The notes below the pieces were generated by a model, which had not been told where the DNA came from, did no database searches, and worked only from the letters and a program-made list of their open reading frames with translations. A stretch of 8,630 nt of DNA. Source: Planctomycetaceae bacterium (GTDB lineage: Bacteria > Planctomycetota > Planctomycetia > Pirellulales > Pirellulaceae). The stretch covers positions 1 through 8,630 of the forward strand of contig DMPQ01000385.1 of NCBI GenBank assembly GCA_003455945.1. Reading direction: 5' to 3'. Of the stretch, positions 1-5,315 are shown piece by piece (position 1 is the stretch's first letter; each line of letters starts with the position of its first letter). The position numbers were made by a program, and so were the translations under genes.

Positions 1-332
1 TCGAGGAAGAAGAGCGGTTCGGCGCCGCAGCACAGGACGTCGTTGACGCACATCCCGACCAGGTCGATGCCGACCGAGTCGTGACGGTCGCAGGCGGTGG
101 CGACCTTCAGCTTGGTGCCGACGCCGTCGGTTCCCGAGACGAGGACCGGTTCGCGGTAGTTCCGAGCGAAGAGTCCGCCGGGAAAGTCGAGTCGAAAGAG
201 GCCGGCGAAACCGCCGTCGAGCTTCATCACCCGAGGGGAATAGGTGCGGTGGGTCAGGCGAGGCAGCCGCGCCATGGCGTCCGCATAGACGTCGAGATCG
301 ACACCGGCATCCTTGTAGGAAAGCTTCGCCAT
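1..332 (-). CDS. purM: Phosphoribosylformylglycinamidine cyclo-ligase (AIR synthetase), N-terminal part, cut by window edge
   Basis: PurM catalyses the ATP-dependent ring closure of FGAM to AIR, the fifth step of de novo purine synthesis, in the cytoplasm. Read on the minus strand from an ATG at 332-330, the first 110 codons are present and the gene continues past the left edge. Family signatures are visible in order: the N-terminal YKDAGVDLD at residues 6-14, the glycine-rich [15 protein letters not shown] segment around residues 64-78, and the [17 protein letters not shown] block around residues 84-100 followed by GAEPLFFLD. These are the conserved N-terminal nucleotide- and substrate-binding elements of the PurM/PurL family. 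No strong Shine-Dalgarno is seen before the ATG, but the start gives the standard [10 protein letters not shown] beginning and no better in-frame start is seen upstream. The gene is divergent from glgX across a 362-base gap. Identification is confident; the missing C-terminus cannot be judged. Confidence 0.96.
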   Translation of the reverse strand, partial: MAKLSYKDAGVDLDVYADAMARLPRLTHRTYSPRVMKLDGGFAGLFRLDFPGGLFARNYREPVLVSGTDGVGTKLKVATACDRHDSVGIDLVGMCVNDVLCCGAEPLFFL

Positions 333-371
333 GTCCGCATTCGTCGAGAGGGAAGGGCGTCGGACCGTGCC

Positions 372-390
372 GGCCCGCCCGTTCCGGGCC
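372..390. repeat. GC-rich hairpin in the purM leader
   Basis: Arms GGCCCG (372-377) and CGGGCC (385-390) enclose a 7-base loop. Read on the minus strand, this hairpin lies in the presumed purM 5' leader, about 40 bases upstream of the ATG, directly next to the hairpin at 393-433. The pairing is seen directly; any role in purM expression is inference. Confidence 0.45.
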
Positions 391-392
391 CT

Positions 393-433
393 CTCGGGTG
401 TGCAATCGGACGACTCCGAGACGACCACCCGAG
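393..433. repeat. Two-storey hairpin in the divergent gap, followed on the plus strand by T-rich sequence
   Basis: An outer perfect 8-base inverted repeat, CTCGGGTG (393-400) and CACCCGAG (426-433), encloses an inner 5-base stem TCGGA (406-410)/TCCGA (415-419) with a 4-base loop. On the plus strand it is followed by GTTTCCCCGTTTT-like sequence at about 434-446, which gives a terminator- or attenuator-like shape. On the minus strand it would be the first of two consecutive hairpins in the purM leader. It could be an intrinsic terminator, a leader RNA element, or chance in GC-rich DNA. Position and pairing are certain; function is not. Confidence 0.4.
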
Positions 434-564
434 TTTCCCCGTTTTAGCCGAATCCCGCCCTGCTTGCGACTGGACTCGCCCCCAGGCGAAAACCATCATT
501 GGCCCGTTGTTTCCCCCGACCGAAACGAGGTGGGTGGTACTTTTCCGGCGTCTCGTCGACTTCA

Positions 565-581
565 TCGGACGTCTCGTCCGA
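565..581. repeat. Short hairpin upstream of glgX
   Basis: Perfect 7-base arms TCGGACG (565-571) and CGTCCGA (575-581) enclose a 3-base loop TCT. It lies 114 bases upstream of the glgX start codon and probably falls in the promoter or 5' untranslated region. It could be an RNA hairpin or a protein-binding dyad. No function can be assigned from sequence alone. Confidence 0.35.
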
Positions 582-632
582 AGCCCGCGGAGCACCTTTC
601 CGAAAGGGCGACGCGAGGCGGTTTGCCGCTCG

Positions 633-649
633 TGACGATCGGATCGTCA
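633..649. promoter_or_regulatory. 17-bp palindrome upstream of glgX, candidate operator
   Basis: TGACGATC (633-640) and GATCGTCA (642-649) form a perfect 8+8 dyad around a single central G. It ends 45 bases before the glgX ATG. A near-continuous dyad with a 1-base centre suits a dimeric DNA-binding repressor or activator better than an RNA hairpin, whose loop would be too tight. No specific regulator is recognised. Confidence 0.3.
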
Positions 650-679
650 TGGGGCGCATCCGCGGACGACAGCGCCGAG

Positions 680-685
680 AAGGAG
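680..685 (+). promoter_or_regulatory. Ribosome binding site of glgX (AAGGAG)
   Basis: AAGGAG ends nine bases before the ATG at 695-697. It decides the start among the in-frame candidates TTG 692, ATG 695 and ATG 701 and the far-upstream open frame beginning at 398. ATG 701 is the only serious alternative and would shorten the protein by two residues. Confidence 0.7.
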
Positions 686-694
686 CCACCCTTG

Positions 695-2785
695 ATGCTC
701 ATGCGGCATACGCACCCAGAACTTCAGTTCACGCACATGTTGCCCTACGGGGCGGTCGTCCATGAACGGGGCGTCCAGTTCGTCGTCTTCAGCCGCAATG
801 CGACCCGCATGCGTCTGTTGCTCTACGGCAAGGTCGAGGATACCGAACCGTCGGAGATCATCGAGTTCGACCGCGACTCGGACCGGTGGGGCGATATCTG
901 GAGCATCTTCGTCCCCGGTGTCGGCGCCGGGCAGCTGTACCATCTGCAGGCGGACGGTCCGTTCGACCCGTCGCGCGGGCTCCGCTTCGACGGCCGAGCC
1001 CGGTTGATCGATCCGTACGCCAAGGCGCTCGCCGGGCGGTTCCAGCCGGCGGTCGACGGCGTGCTCCGGCCTCCGAAGTGCGTGGTGATCGACGATCGCT
1101 TCGACTGGGAAGGAGATCGTCACATCCGCCGCGAACTGTCGGACAGCGTCATCTACGAGATGCATGTCCGCGGCTTCACCGCGGGACCCACTTCGGACTG
1201 TCGACATCCCGGAACCTATCTGGGCGTGATCGAGAAGATCCCGTACCTGAAGGAACTCGGCGTCACCGCGGTCGAACTGATGCCGGTCCACGAGTTCCCC
1301 ATCAATACCTTCGACGGCCGTCCGTCGACTCGCCCCAACTACTGGGGTTACGATCCGCTCGCCTTCTTCGCGCCGCACCGAGGCTATGCCGCCGATTCGC
1401 GCCCCGGAGCGCAGGTCGACGAGTTCAAGCAGATGGTCAAGGCGCTGCACGAGGCGGGGATCGAGGTGATTCTCGACGTCGTGTTCAATCACACGTGCGA
1501 AGGGAACGAGAAGGGACCGACGCTCAGCTTCAAGGGGCTCGAGAACTCGGTCTACTACATGCTCGAGTCGGACCCGACCTACTACAAGAACTATTCGGGT
1601 TGCGGCAATACGGTGAACGGCAATCACCCGATCGTCCGCGAGATGATCTTCCATTGCCTCCGTCACTGGGTCCACAACTATCACATCGACGGCTTCCGTT
1701 TCGACCTGGCGTCGATCCTCAGTCGCGATCGGAACGGCAATCTGGTTCCGAATCCGCCGCTGGTCGAGGCGATCGGCGAAGACCCGCTGCTGGCCGACAC
1801 CAAGATCATCGCCGAAGCATGGGACGCGGCCGGCGCCTATCAGGTCGGTTCGTTCGGCGACGAGCGATGGGCGGAGTGGAACGGCCGCTATCGCGACGAC
1901 GTCCGACGTTTCTGGCGAGGGGACGGCGGCTTGCTCGGCCCCATGGCGACTCGCATGTCCGGTTCGAGCGATCTGTATCAGCCCGGCGGTCGGCATCCGT
2001 ATTCGAGCATCAACTTCATCACGAGCCACGACGGCTTCACGCTCAACGATCTCGTCACCTATCGCGAGAAGCACAATTTCGAGAACGGTGAGGACAATCG
2101 GGACGGCGACAACAACAACTACTCCGAGAACTACGGCGTCGAAGGGCCGACCAACCGACGGCTGATCGACGACCTGCGACTCAGGCAGATCAAGAACATG
2201 CTCGCCACGCTGCTGCTCAGCCAAGGCGTGCCGATGATCGTCGCCGGAGACGAAGTGCGGCGAACGCAGCGAGGGAACAACAATGCCTATTGCCAGGACA
2301 ACGACATCTCGTGGTTCGACTGGCGATTGGTCCGCAAGAACGCCGAGCTGTTCCGTTTCGCCAAGACGCTGATCCATTTCCGTCGTCATCAGCCGACGGT
2401 CCGGCGGCGAACCTTCCTGACCGGTCAGTCCAACGGCAACGGCCGCTTGCCCGATGTCAGCTGGTACAGCCCGGTCGGTACCGCAGTCGATTGGCTCAAC
2501 GACCAGGCGATGATCTGCTTGCTGACGCCGCCGCCGGCGGAAGCGGATCCCGAAGGGGCCGGTCGCGCCGTGATGCTGCTGATGAACGCCAGCCCGTACG
2601 GCCGCGAGTTCATTCTGCCGCCGGTCGCCAAGGGGCACTCGTGGAAACTGCTGGTCGACACGGCCGAACGTCAGCCGTTCGATGCCTATCCCGACGGCAA
2701 CGGACCGCCGCTTCCGGCCGACGGGCGACTGACGCTCCCGGATCGGAGCTTCTGCTGCTATGTCGAAGCGGATCGCTCCGCCTGA
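695..2785 (+). CDS. glgX: Glycogen debranching enzyme GlgX (isoamylase-type, GH13)
   Basis: GlgX hydrolyses alpha-1,6 branch points in glycogen, typically those of the short limit-dextrin branches left by phosphorylase, in the cytoplasm. The 696-residue product is close to the usual family length. Residues about 18-110 form the N-terminal CBM48-like beta-sandwich (ERGVQFVVFSRNATRMRLLLYG). The GH13 barrel begins near VIYEMHVRGFT (152-162). The four conserved regions are visible: DVVFNH (261-266), GFRFD with the nucleophile Asp337, IIAEAWD with the acid/base Glu374, and TSHDG with His445/Asp446. A beta-rich C-terminal domain (LLMNASPYGREFILPP) closes the protein. The catalytic triad is complete, so the enzyme is predicted to be active. 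It stands alone: no other glycogen gene is in the window, and the gene is followed by a hairpin terminator. TreX-like enzymes are the main alternative name; GlgX fits the GNTVNGNHP and NNNAYCQDN segments well. Confidence 0.96.
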   Translation: MLMRHTHPELQFTHMLPYGAVVHERGVQFVVFSRNATRMRLLLYGKVEDTEPSEIIEFDRDSDRWGDIWSIFVPGVGAGQLYHLQADGPFDPSRGLRFDGRARLIDPYAKALAGRFQPAVDGVLRPPKCVVIDDRFDWEGDRHIRRELSDSVIYEMHVRGFTAGPTSDCRHPGTYLGVIEKIPYLKELGVTAVELMPVHEFPINTFDGRPSTRPNYWGYDPLAFFAPHRGYAADSRPGAQVDEFKQMVKALHEAGIEVILDVVFNHTCEGNEKGPTLSFKGLENSVYYMLESDPTYYKNYSGCGNTVNGNHPIVREMIFHCLRHWVHNYHIDGFRFDLASILSRDRNGNLVPNPPLVEAIGEDPLLADTKIIAEAWDAAGAYQVGSFGDERWAEWNGRYRDDVRRFWRGDGGLLGPMATRMSGSSDLYQPGGRHPYSSINFITSHDGFTLNDLVTYREKHNFENGEDNRDGDNNNYSENYGVEGPTNRRLIDDLRLRQIKNMLATLLLSQGVPMIVAGDEVRRTQRGNNNAYCQDNDISWFDWRLVRKNAELFRFAKTLIHFRRHQPTVRRRTFLTGQSNGNGRLPDVSWYSPVGTAVDWLNDQAMICLLTPPPAEADPEGAGRAVMLLMNASPYGREFILPPVAKGHSWKLLVDTAERQPFDAYPDGNGPPLPADGRLTLPDRSFCCYVEADRSA

Positions 2786-2818
2786 TCACGCCGAGCGGCT
2801 TCAGCGAACTCGAAATTC

Positions 2819-2858
2819 CGAAGGCCACGCCTGTCCTCGACGACCGGCGTGGCCTTCG
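2819..2858. terminator. Hairpin transcription terminator after glgX
   Basis: A perfect 13-base inverted repeat (2819-2831 with 2846-2858; core AAGGCCACGCC / GGCGTGGCCTT) encloses a 14-base loop that can itself pair through GTC/GAC. It begins 33 bases after the glgX stop codon. Only a short T run (GTTTC) follows, so the classical U-tract is weak, but the long GC-rich stem in the right place makes termination the most likely role. Confidence 0.75.
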
Positions 2859-2899
2859 CCGTTTCGGGCGCGAAAGGGAATGCCCGCTCGCGATTCGTT

Positions 2900-2918
2900 C
2901 GTCTCCGAAAAGGAGACG
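2900..2918. repeat. Hairpin CGTCTCC-GAAAA-GGAGACG upstream of the fasciclin gene
   Basis: Perfect 7-base arms (2900-2906 and 2912-2918) surround a 5-base GAAAA loop. It lies 41 bases beyond the glgX terminator and about 200 bases before the fasciclin start. It could be a second terminator-type hairpin, a leader structure, or a regulator site. The structure is seen directly; its role is unknown. Confidence 0.4.
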
Positions 2919-2954
2919 CCGCGACTCGCCGGCGCGATGCGTCGCTCGACGATC

Positions 2955-2984
2955 TCGGATTTTCTCGACCGATCAAGAATCCGA
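2955..2984. repeat. Inverted repeat TCGGATT / AATCCGA
   Basis: Seven-base perfect arms (2955-2961 and 2978-2984) are separated by 16 bases. This is weaker than its neighbours because the loop is long. It is listed because its arms share the TCGGA/TCCGA core seen in other hairpins of this window. Confidence 0.25.
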
Positions 2985-3058
2985 CGGTGCCGCGCCGTCG
3001 AACCTCTTCATGTCGCCGGCAGACGGAGGACGCCGATCACGTCCTCGCACCGAACACC

Positions 3059-3078
3059 GCTCCGATCGTTTTCGGAGC
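3059..3078. repeat. Hairpin GCTCCGA / TCGGAGC in the fasciclin 5' leader
   Basis: Perfect 7-base arms (3059-3065 and 3072-3078) enclose a 6-base loop TCGTTT. It ends 36 bases before the fasciclin ATG, so it is likely within the mRNA leader, just upstream of the weak GAGG ribosome binding site at 3102-3105. It could stabilise the messenger, modulate translation, or mark a promoter-proximal protein site. None of these is demonstrated by the sequence. Confidence 0.4.
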
Positions 3079-3114
3079 AGCCGAAAACCCCCAAGACATT
3101 CGAGGTCGAATCCG

Positions 3115-3624
3115 ATGCTCAAGCTCGCCATGACTGCCCTGGTCTTCGTCACCGCGCCGCTCGCCTTCTACAACGGCGACACCACCTGCGCTCTGTCGAA
3201 GAAGGCCGAAGAGAAGAAGACGATCGTCGCCACCGCCGTCGGTGCGGAAGACTTCTCGACTCTGGTCGCTGCCGTCAAGGCGGCCGGACTGGTCGACGTG
3301 CTCAACGGTGACGGCCCGTTCACCGTCTTCGCTCCGACCAACGAGGCGTTCGCGAAGCTTCCCGAGGGGACGGTTGCCGATCTCCTGAAGCCCGAGAACA
3401 AGGAAAAGCTGATCGCGGTCCTCAAGTACCACGTCGTCCCGGGCAAGGTCATGGCGGCTGACGTCGTCAAGCTGACCGAGGCCGCGACCGCTCAGGGTCA
3501 GAAGGTCACGATCAAGGTCGAAGACGGCACCGTGTTCGTCGACTCGGCCAAGGTCGTGAAGACCGACATCGAGTGCTCCAACGGTGTGATCCATGTCATT
3601 GACTCGGTCATCCTGCCTCGCTAG
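3115..3624 (+). CDS. Exported single-domain fasciclin (FAS1) protein
   Basis: This 169-residue protein is predicted to be secreted or surface-associated. FAS1 domains generally mediate adhesion or protein/matrix binding and have no known enzymatic activity. A hydrophobic N-terminal segment (residues 3-18, LKLAMTALVFVTAPLA) acts as a signal peptide or anchor, followed by a Lys/Glu-rich linker (29-35). One complete FAS1 domain spans about 36-168, with the H1 motif FTVFAPTNEAFAKLP (69-83), the YHVVPG motif (105-110) and the H2 motif GVIHVIDSVILP (157-168). The ATG at 3115 is preceded by GAGG nine bases upstream and gives the expected signal sequence; the longer open frame upstream overlaps glgX and is not credible. 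Cys25 lacks a proper lipobox context, so a lipoprotein is unlikely. Cys25 and Cys154 could pair. The gene lies 61 bases ahead of an ECF sigma/RskA-like pair, which recalls the mycobacterial SigK targets MPT70/MPT83. Confidence 0.93.
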   Translation: MLKLAMTALVFVTAPLAFYNGDTTCALSKKAEEKKTIVATAVGAEDFSTLVAAVKAAGLVDVLNGDGPFTVFAPTNEAFAKLPEGTVADLLKPENKEKLIAVLKYHVVPGKVMAADVVKLTEAATAQGQKVTIKVEDGTVFVDSAKVVKTDIECSNGVIHVIDSVILPR

Positions 3625-3635
3625 TTTGCCCAAGA

Positions 3636-3659
3636 CGAGTCGGCCGCGAAGGCCGCTCG
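3636..3659. terminator. Hairpin between the fasciclin and sigma genes, possible terminator
   Basis: CGAG-T-CGGCC (3636-3645) pairs with GGCCG-CTCG (3651-3659) around a GCGAA loop, giving nine pairs with one bulged T. It starts 12 bases after the fasciclin stop and lies inside the 61-base gap before the sigma gene. No T-tract follows, so it may only attenuate read-through, or it may protect the 3' end of an abundant fasciclin messenger. Termination is inference. Confidence 0.4.
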
Positions 3660-3685
3660 ATTCCGGGTATCGATGCGGAACGGAT

Positions 3686-4282
3686 ATGAGTCAGTCGGAA
3701 CAGGCCGAAGGATCGCTCGCGCTCATGGCGCTGGGGGATCGTTCGGCCTTCCTTCCGTTCGTGAGACGTCATGAGCGACTGGTGACGTCCATCGTCTCGC
3801 GATTCGCATCGGACCCGTCCGACCGCGAAGATCTCGCTCAGGAGATCTTCCTCGAACTCTGGCGTCAGGCGGATCGGTTCGATCCCGATCGAGGTTCCGA
3901 GCCCGCTTTCGTCGCCACCGTCGCCCGACGTCGCATGATCGACCACGTCCGACGAACCGGTCGACGTACGCTGGCTGGCGTTGCCGAGCCGATCGAGCAA
4001 CTCCCGTCGTCCGAATCGGATCCGGTTGCTCGGCTCGAAGGTCGAGACGAATATGAGCGGGTCCGCGCAGCGATGGGGCGTCTTCGGGATGACGAGCGTC
4101 GGGTGATCGAGCTGTCGATTCTCGAAGGGGCGACTCAGAGCGAAATTGCGACTCGACTCGACGCCCCCGTCGGAACGATCAAGAGTTTGGCTCGTCGCGG
4201 CATGATGAGGTTGAGAAGTCTGCTCGGTGCGTCGCCGAGCGCGGGCGACGATTCGGGATTCGAGGAGCGAGGGGGACAATGA
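3686..4282 (+). CDS. ECF-family RNA polymerase sigma factor (SigK-like by context)
   Basis: This 198-residue protein has the two-domain sigma2/sigma4 layout of extracytoplasmic-function sigma factors and should direct RNA polymerase to a small regulon. Region 2 covers about residues 22-94, with the core-binding motif DREDLAQEIFLELW (46-59) and the -10-recognition helix ending in ARRRMIDHVRRTGRR (80-94). Region 4 covers about 126-180, with the helix-turn-helix EGATQSEIATRLDAPVGTIKSLARRGMMRLR (147-177). The ATG at 3686 gives a normal ECF N-terminus; an earlier in-frame ATG at 3593 overlaps the fasciclin gene and adds a basic 31-residue tail, so it is less likely. The ribosome binding site is weak. 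The stop overlaps the next start as ATGA (4279-4282), so sigma and anti-sigma are translationally coupled. The link to SigK rests on the RskA-like partner and the adjacent fasciclin gene, not on diagnostic residues. Confidence 0.93.
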   Translation: MSQSEQAEGSLALMALGDRSAFLPFVRRHERLVTSIVSRFASDPSDREDLAQEIFLELWRQADRFDPDRGSEPAFVATVARRRMIDHVRRTGRRTLAGVAEPIEQLPSSESDPVARLEGRDEYERVRAAMGRLRDDERRVIELSILEGATQSEIATRLDAPVGTIKSLARRGMMRLRSLLGASPSAGDDSGFEERGGQ

Positions 4283-5109
4283 AGCCGACGAATGACGGTC
4301 GGCCCTCCGAGGTCGACGAACGACGAATCGACGCCGCGCTCTTCGAGCCGCTCGAAACCGATCCCTCCGACGAGTTCCAGATGCTCGCCGGTCTGGTGTT
4401 GGCTGCCGAATCGGAATCGGGGGAGCCGCTTCCCGACGGATGGCTCCGAAGGCTCGAGTCGCGATTCGAGACGGAGCCGGTACGTTCGACGCGGCAGGTC
4501 GGTTCGGCCGAGCGTTCCCGATCCGAGACGGCTCCGTCGCTCGCTTCCGCCATTCCGGCCCCGAGCGGCTCGGCCGCGAAGATCGGCTGGGTGCTGGCCG
4601 GCGCCATCGCAGCGGCCTTCGTCGTCGGCGTCGCGATCGGTCGCTGGACGATCGGGACGTCCGATGTCGAACCGATCGCTCGCTTGGCGGAGCCGGTCCC
4701 CGAGCCGACGTTGGCGGAACGTCTGGCGAAGCTCGAAAGCGAAGGCGATTCGATCCGAGTCGATTGGGCCCCCAACGGCGACGGCGACATCTCGGGCTTC
4801 GTCGTCTGGAACGATCGCCTTCAGAAGGGCTACATGGCCTTCGATCGTCTGGCTCCGAACGACCCGGCGGTCGAGCAGTATCAGCTCTGGATCTTCGATG
4901 CGACCCGTGATGACGAACGTCCGGTCGACGGTGGTGTCTTCGACGTCGATCTGGCCGGTGCCGAGCAGGTCGACGGTCGGACGGTCGTCGAGGTCGATGC
5001 GAAGCTGCCGATCGGCCACGCGAAGATGTTCGCTTTGACGATCGAGCGGCCCGGAGGGGTCGTGGTATCGGGGCGTGAACGGCTTCCCGGTCTCGCGGTC
5101 GCTCCGTAG
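4279..5109 (+). CDS. RskA-like transmembrane anti-sigma factor
   Basis: This 276-residue protein is predicted to hold the preceding sigma factor at the inner membrane and release it on a signal, probably by regulated proteolysis as known for RskA-type proteins. Residues 1-101 are cytoplasmic and polar. Residues 102-123 (IGWVLAGAIAAAFVVGVAIGRW) form one transmembrane helix. The outer part, about 150-264, resembles the RskA C-terminal domain, with GFVVWNDRLQKGYMAFDRL, QYQLWIFDA and a terminal FALTIERPGGVVVSG typical of that fold. There is no cysteine anywhere, so the zinc-binding ZAS motif of many anti-sigma factors is absent; the N-terminal segment FEPLETDPSDEFQMLAGLVLAA (22-43) is a candidate sigma-binding helix instead. 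The start ATG overlaps the sigma stop (ATGA), with GAGGAG at 4262-4267 as the likely ribosome binding site. RskA/DUF-type membership is confident; the cognate target is inferred from the operon. Confidence 0.9.
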   Translation: MKPTNDGRPSEVDERRIDAALFEPLETDPSDEFQMLAGLVLAAESESGEPLPDGWLRRLESRFETEPVRSTRQVGSAERSRSETAPSLASAIPAPSGSAAKIGWVLAGAIAAAFVVGVAIGRWTIGTSDVEPIARLAEPVPEPTLAERLAKLESEGDSIRVDWAPNGDGDISGFVVWNDRLQKGYMAFDRLAPNDPAVEQYQLWIFDATRDDERPVDGGVFDVDLAGAEQVDGRTVVEVDAKLPIGHAKMFALTIERPGGVVVSGRERLPGLAVAP

Positions 5110-5237
5110 CGGCACTTCCCGCAGGCTTTCGCCGAGTGCGTCGGTCGTTTCATGGCTCCTTCGTCCGAGTGATGAAGCGCTACTCTTGCGTCCGGTCGTC
5201 CGGCGGGCGATCCTGGCTCCGGTCGATCTGGTTCGCG

Positions 5238-5260
5238 TCGGACCGTTCCCGTCGGTCCGA
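5238..5260. repeat. Hairpin TCGGACCG / CGGTCCGA upstream of the ThuA-dehydrogenase gene
   Basis: A perfect 8-base stem (5238-5245 with 5253-5260) encloses a 7-base loop. It lies 128 bases after the anti-sigma stop and ends 55 bases before the GTG start of the next gene. It could terminate the sigma operon or sit in the leader of the next messenger; no T-tract follows it. The rest of the 206-base gap (5110-5315) shows no gene or promoter that I can support. Confidence 0.4.
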
Positions 5261-5315
5261 TCGTCGTCAGACCTTCGACTCGCTTCCGACTGCTCCCTTC
5301 AGCGAGGTCCTTTCC

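Larger units (their letters stand above)
333..694. other. Divergent purM/glgX intergenic region with several inverted repeats
   Basis: This 362-base stretch lies between the purM start (minus strand) and the glgX start (plus strand), so it should hold promoters for both. I find no convincing -35/-10 pair on either strand by eye. It contains at least four inverted repeats (372-390, 393-433, 565-581, 633-649), annotated separately. The glgX reading frame stays open upstream to 398, but the translation there is arginine/proline-rich and resembles no GlgX N-terminus, so I treat it as non-coding. Confidence 0.6.
2786..3114. other. Intergenic region between glgX and the fasciclin gene
   Basis: These 329 bases hold the glgX terminator (2819-2858) and the presumed promoter and leader of the fasciclin gene. 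Three further inverted repeats lie at 2900-2918, 2955-2984 and 3059-3078. Frames remain open across the gap, but the translations are Arg/Ser/Pro-rich and match no recognisable protein, so I see no gene here. A GGGAAT at 2876-2881 followed 14 bases later by CGTTC at 2896-2900 loosely recalls an ECF promoter; this is a weak match. Confidence 0.6.

Noticed and set aside
333..433. Purine riboswitch in the purM leader
   Set aside because: The three-way junction with its conserved loop and core bases is not visible. Only simple stacked hairpins are present.
398..694. Upstream extension of the glgX reading frame
   Set aside because: The 99 extra residues are Arg/Pro-rich and unlike GlgX N-termini. 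AAGGAG nine bases before ATG 695 supports the shorter start. The region also holds inverted repeats.
647..2638. 663-codon open frame on the minus strand opposite glgX
   Set aside because: It lies wholly opposite a gene with intact GH13 motifs. Its translation is low-complexity (Val/Asp/Arg-rich) and shows no domain. Long antisense frames are expected in GC-rich DNA.
2900..2984. CRISPR or tandem repeat array in the gap before the fasciclin gene
   Set aside because: The inverted repeats differ from each other and no direct repeat with regular spacing is present.
2290..3114. Upstream extension of the fasciclin frame into glgX
   Set aside because: The translation is Arg/Ser-rich and crosses a strong terminator. 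The ATG at 3115 gives a proper signal sequence.
3139..3192. Lipoprotein signal at Cys25 of the fasciclin protein
   Set aside because: The residues before Cys25 (DTT) do not fit a lipobox, and the cysteine lies too far after the hydrophobic stretch.
4135..5115. 326-codon minus-strand frame over the sigma/anti-sigma junction
   Set aside because: It overlaps two genes supported by domain content and coupled stop/start. It has no domain of its own.
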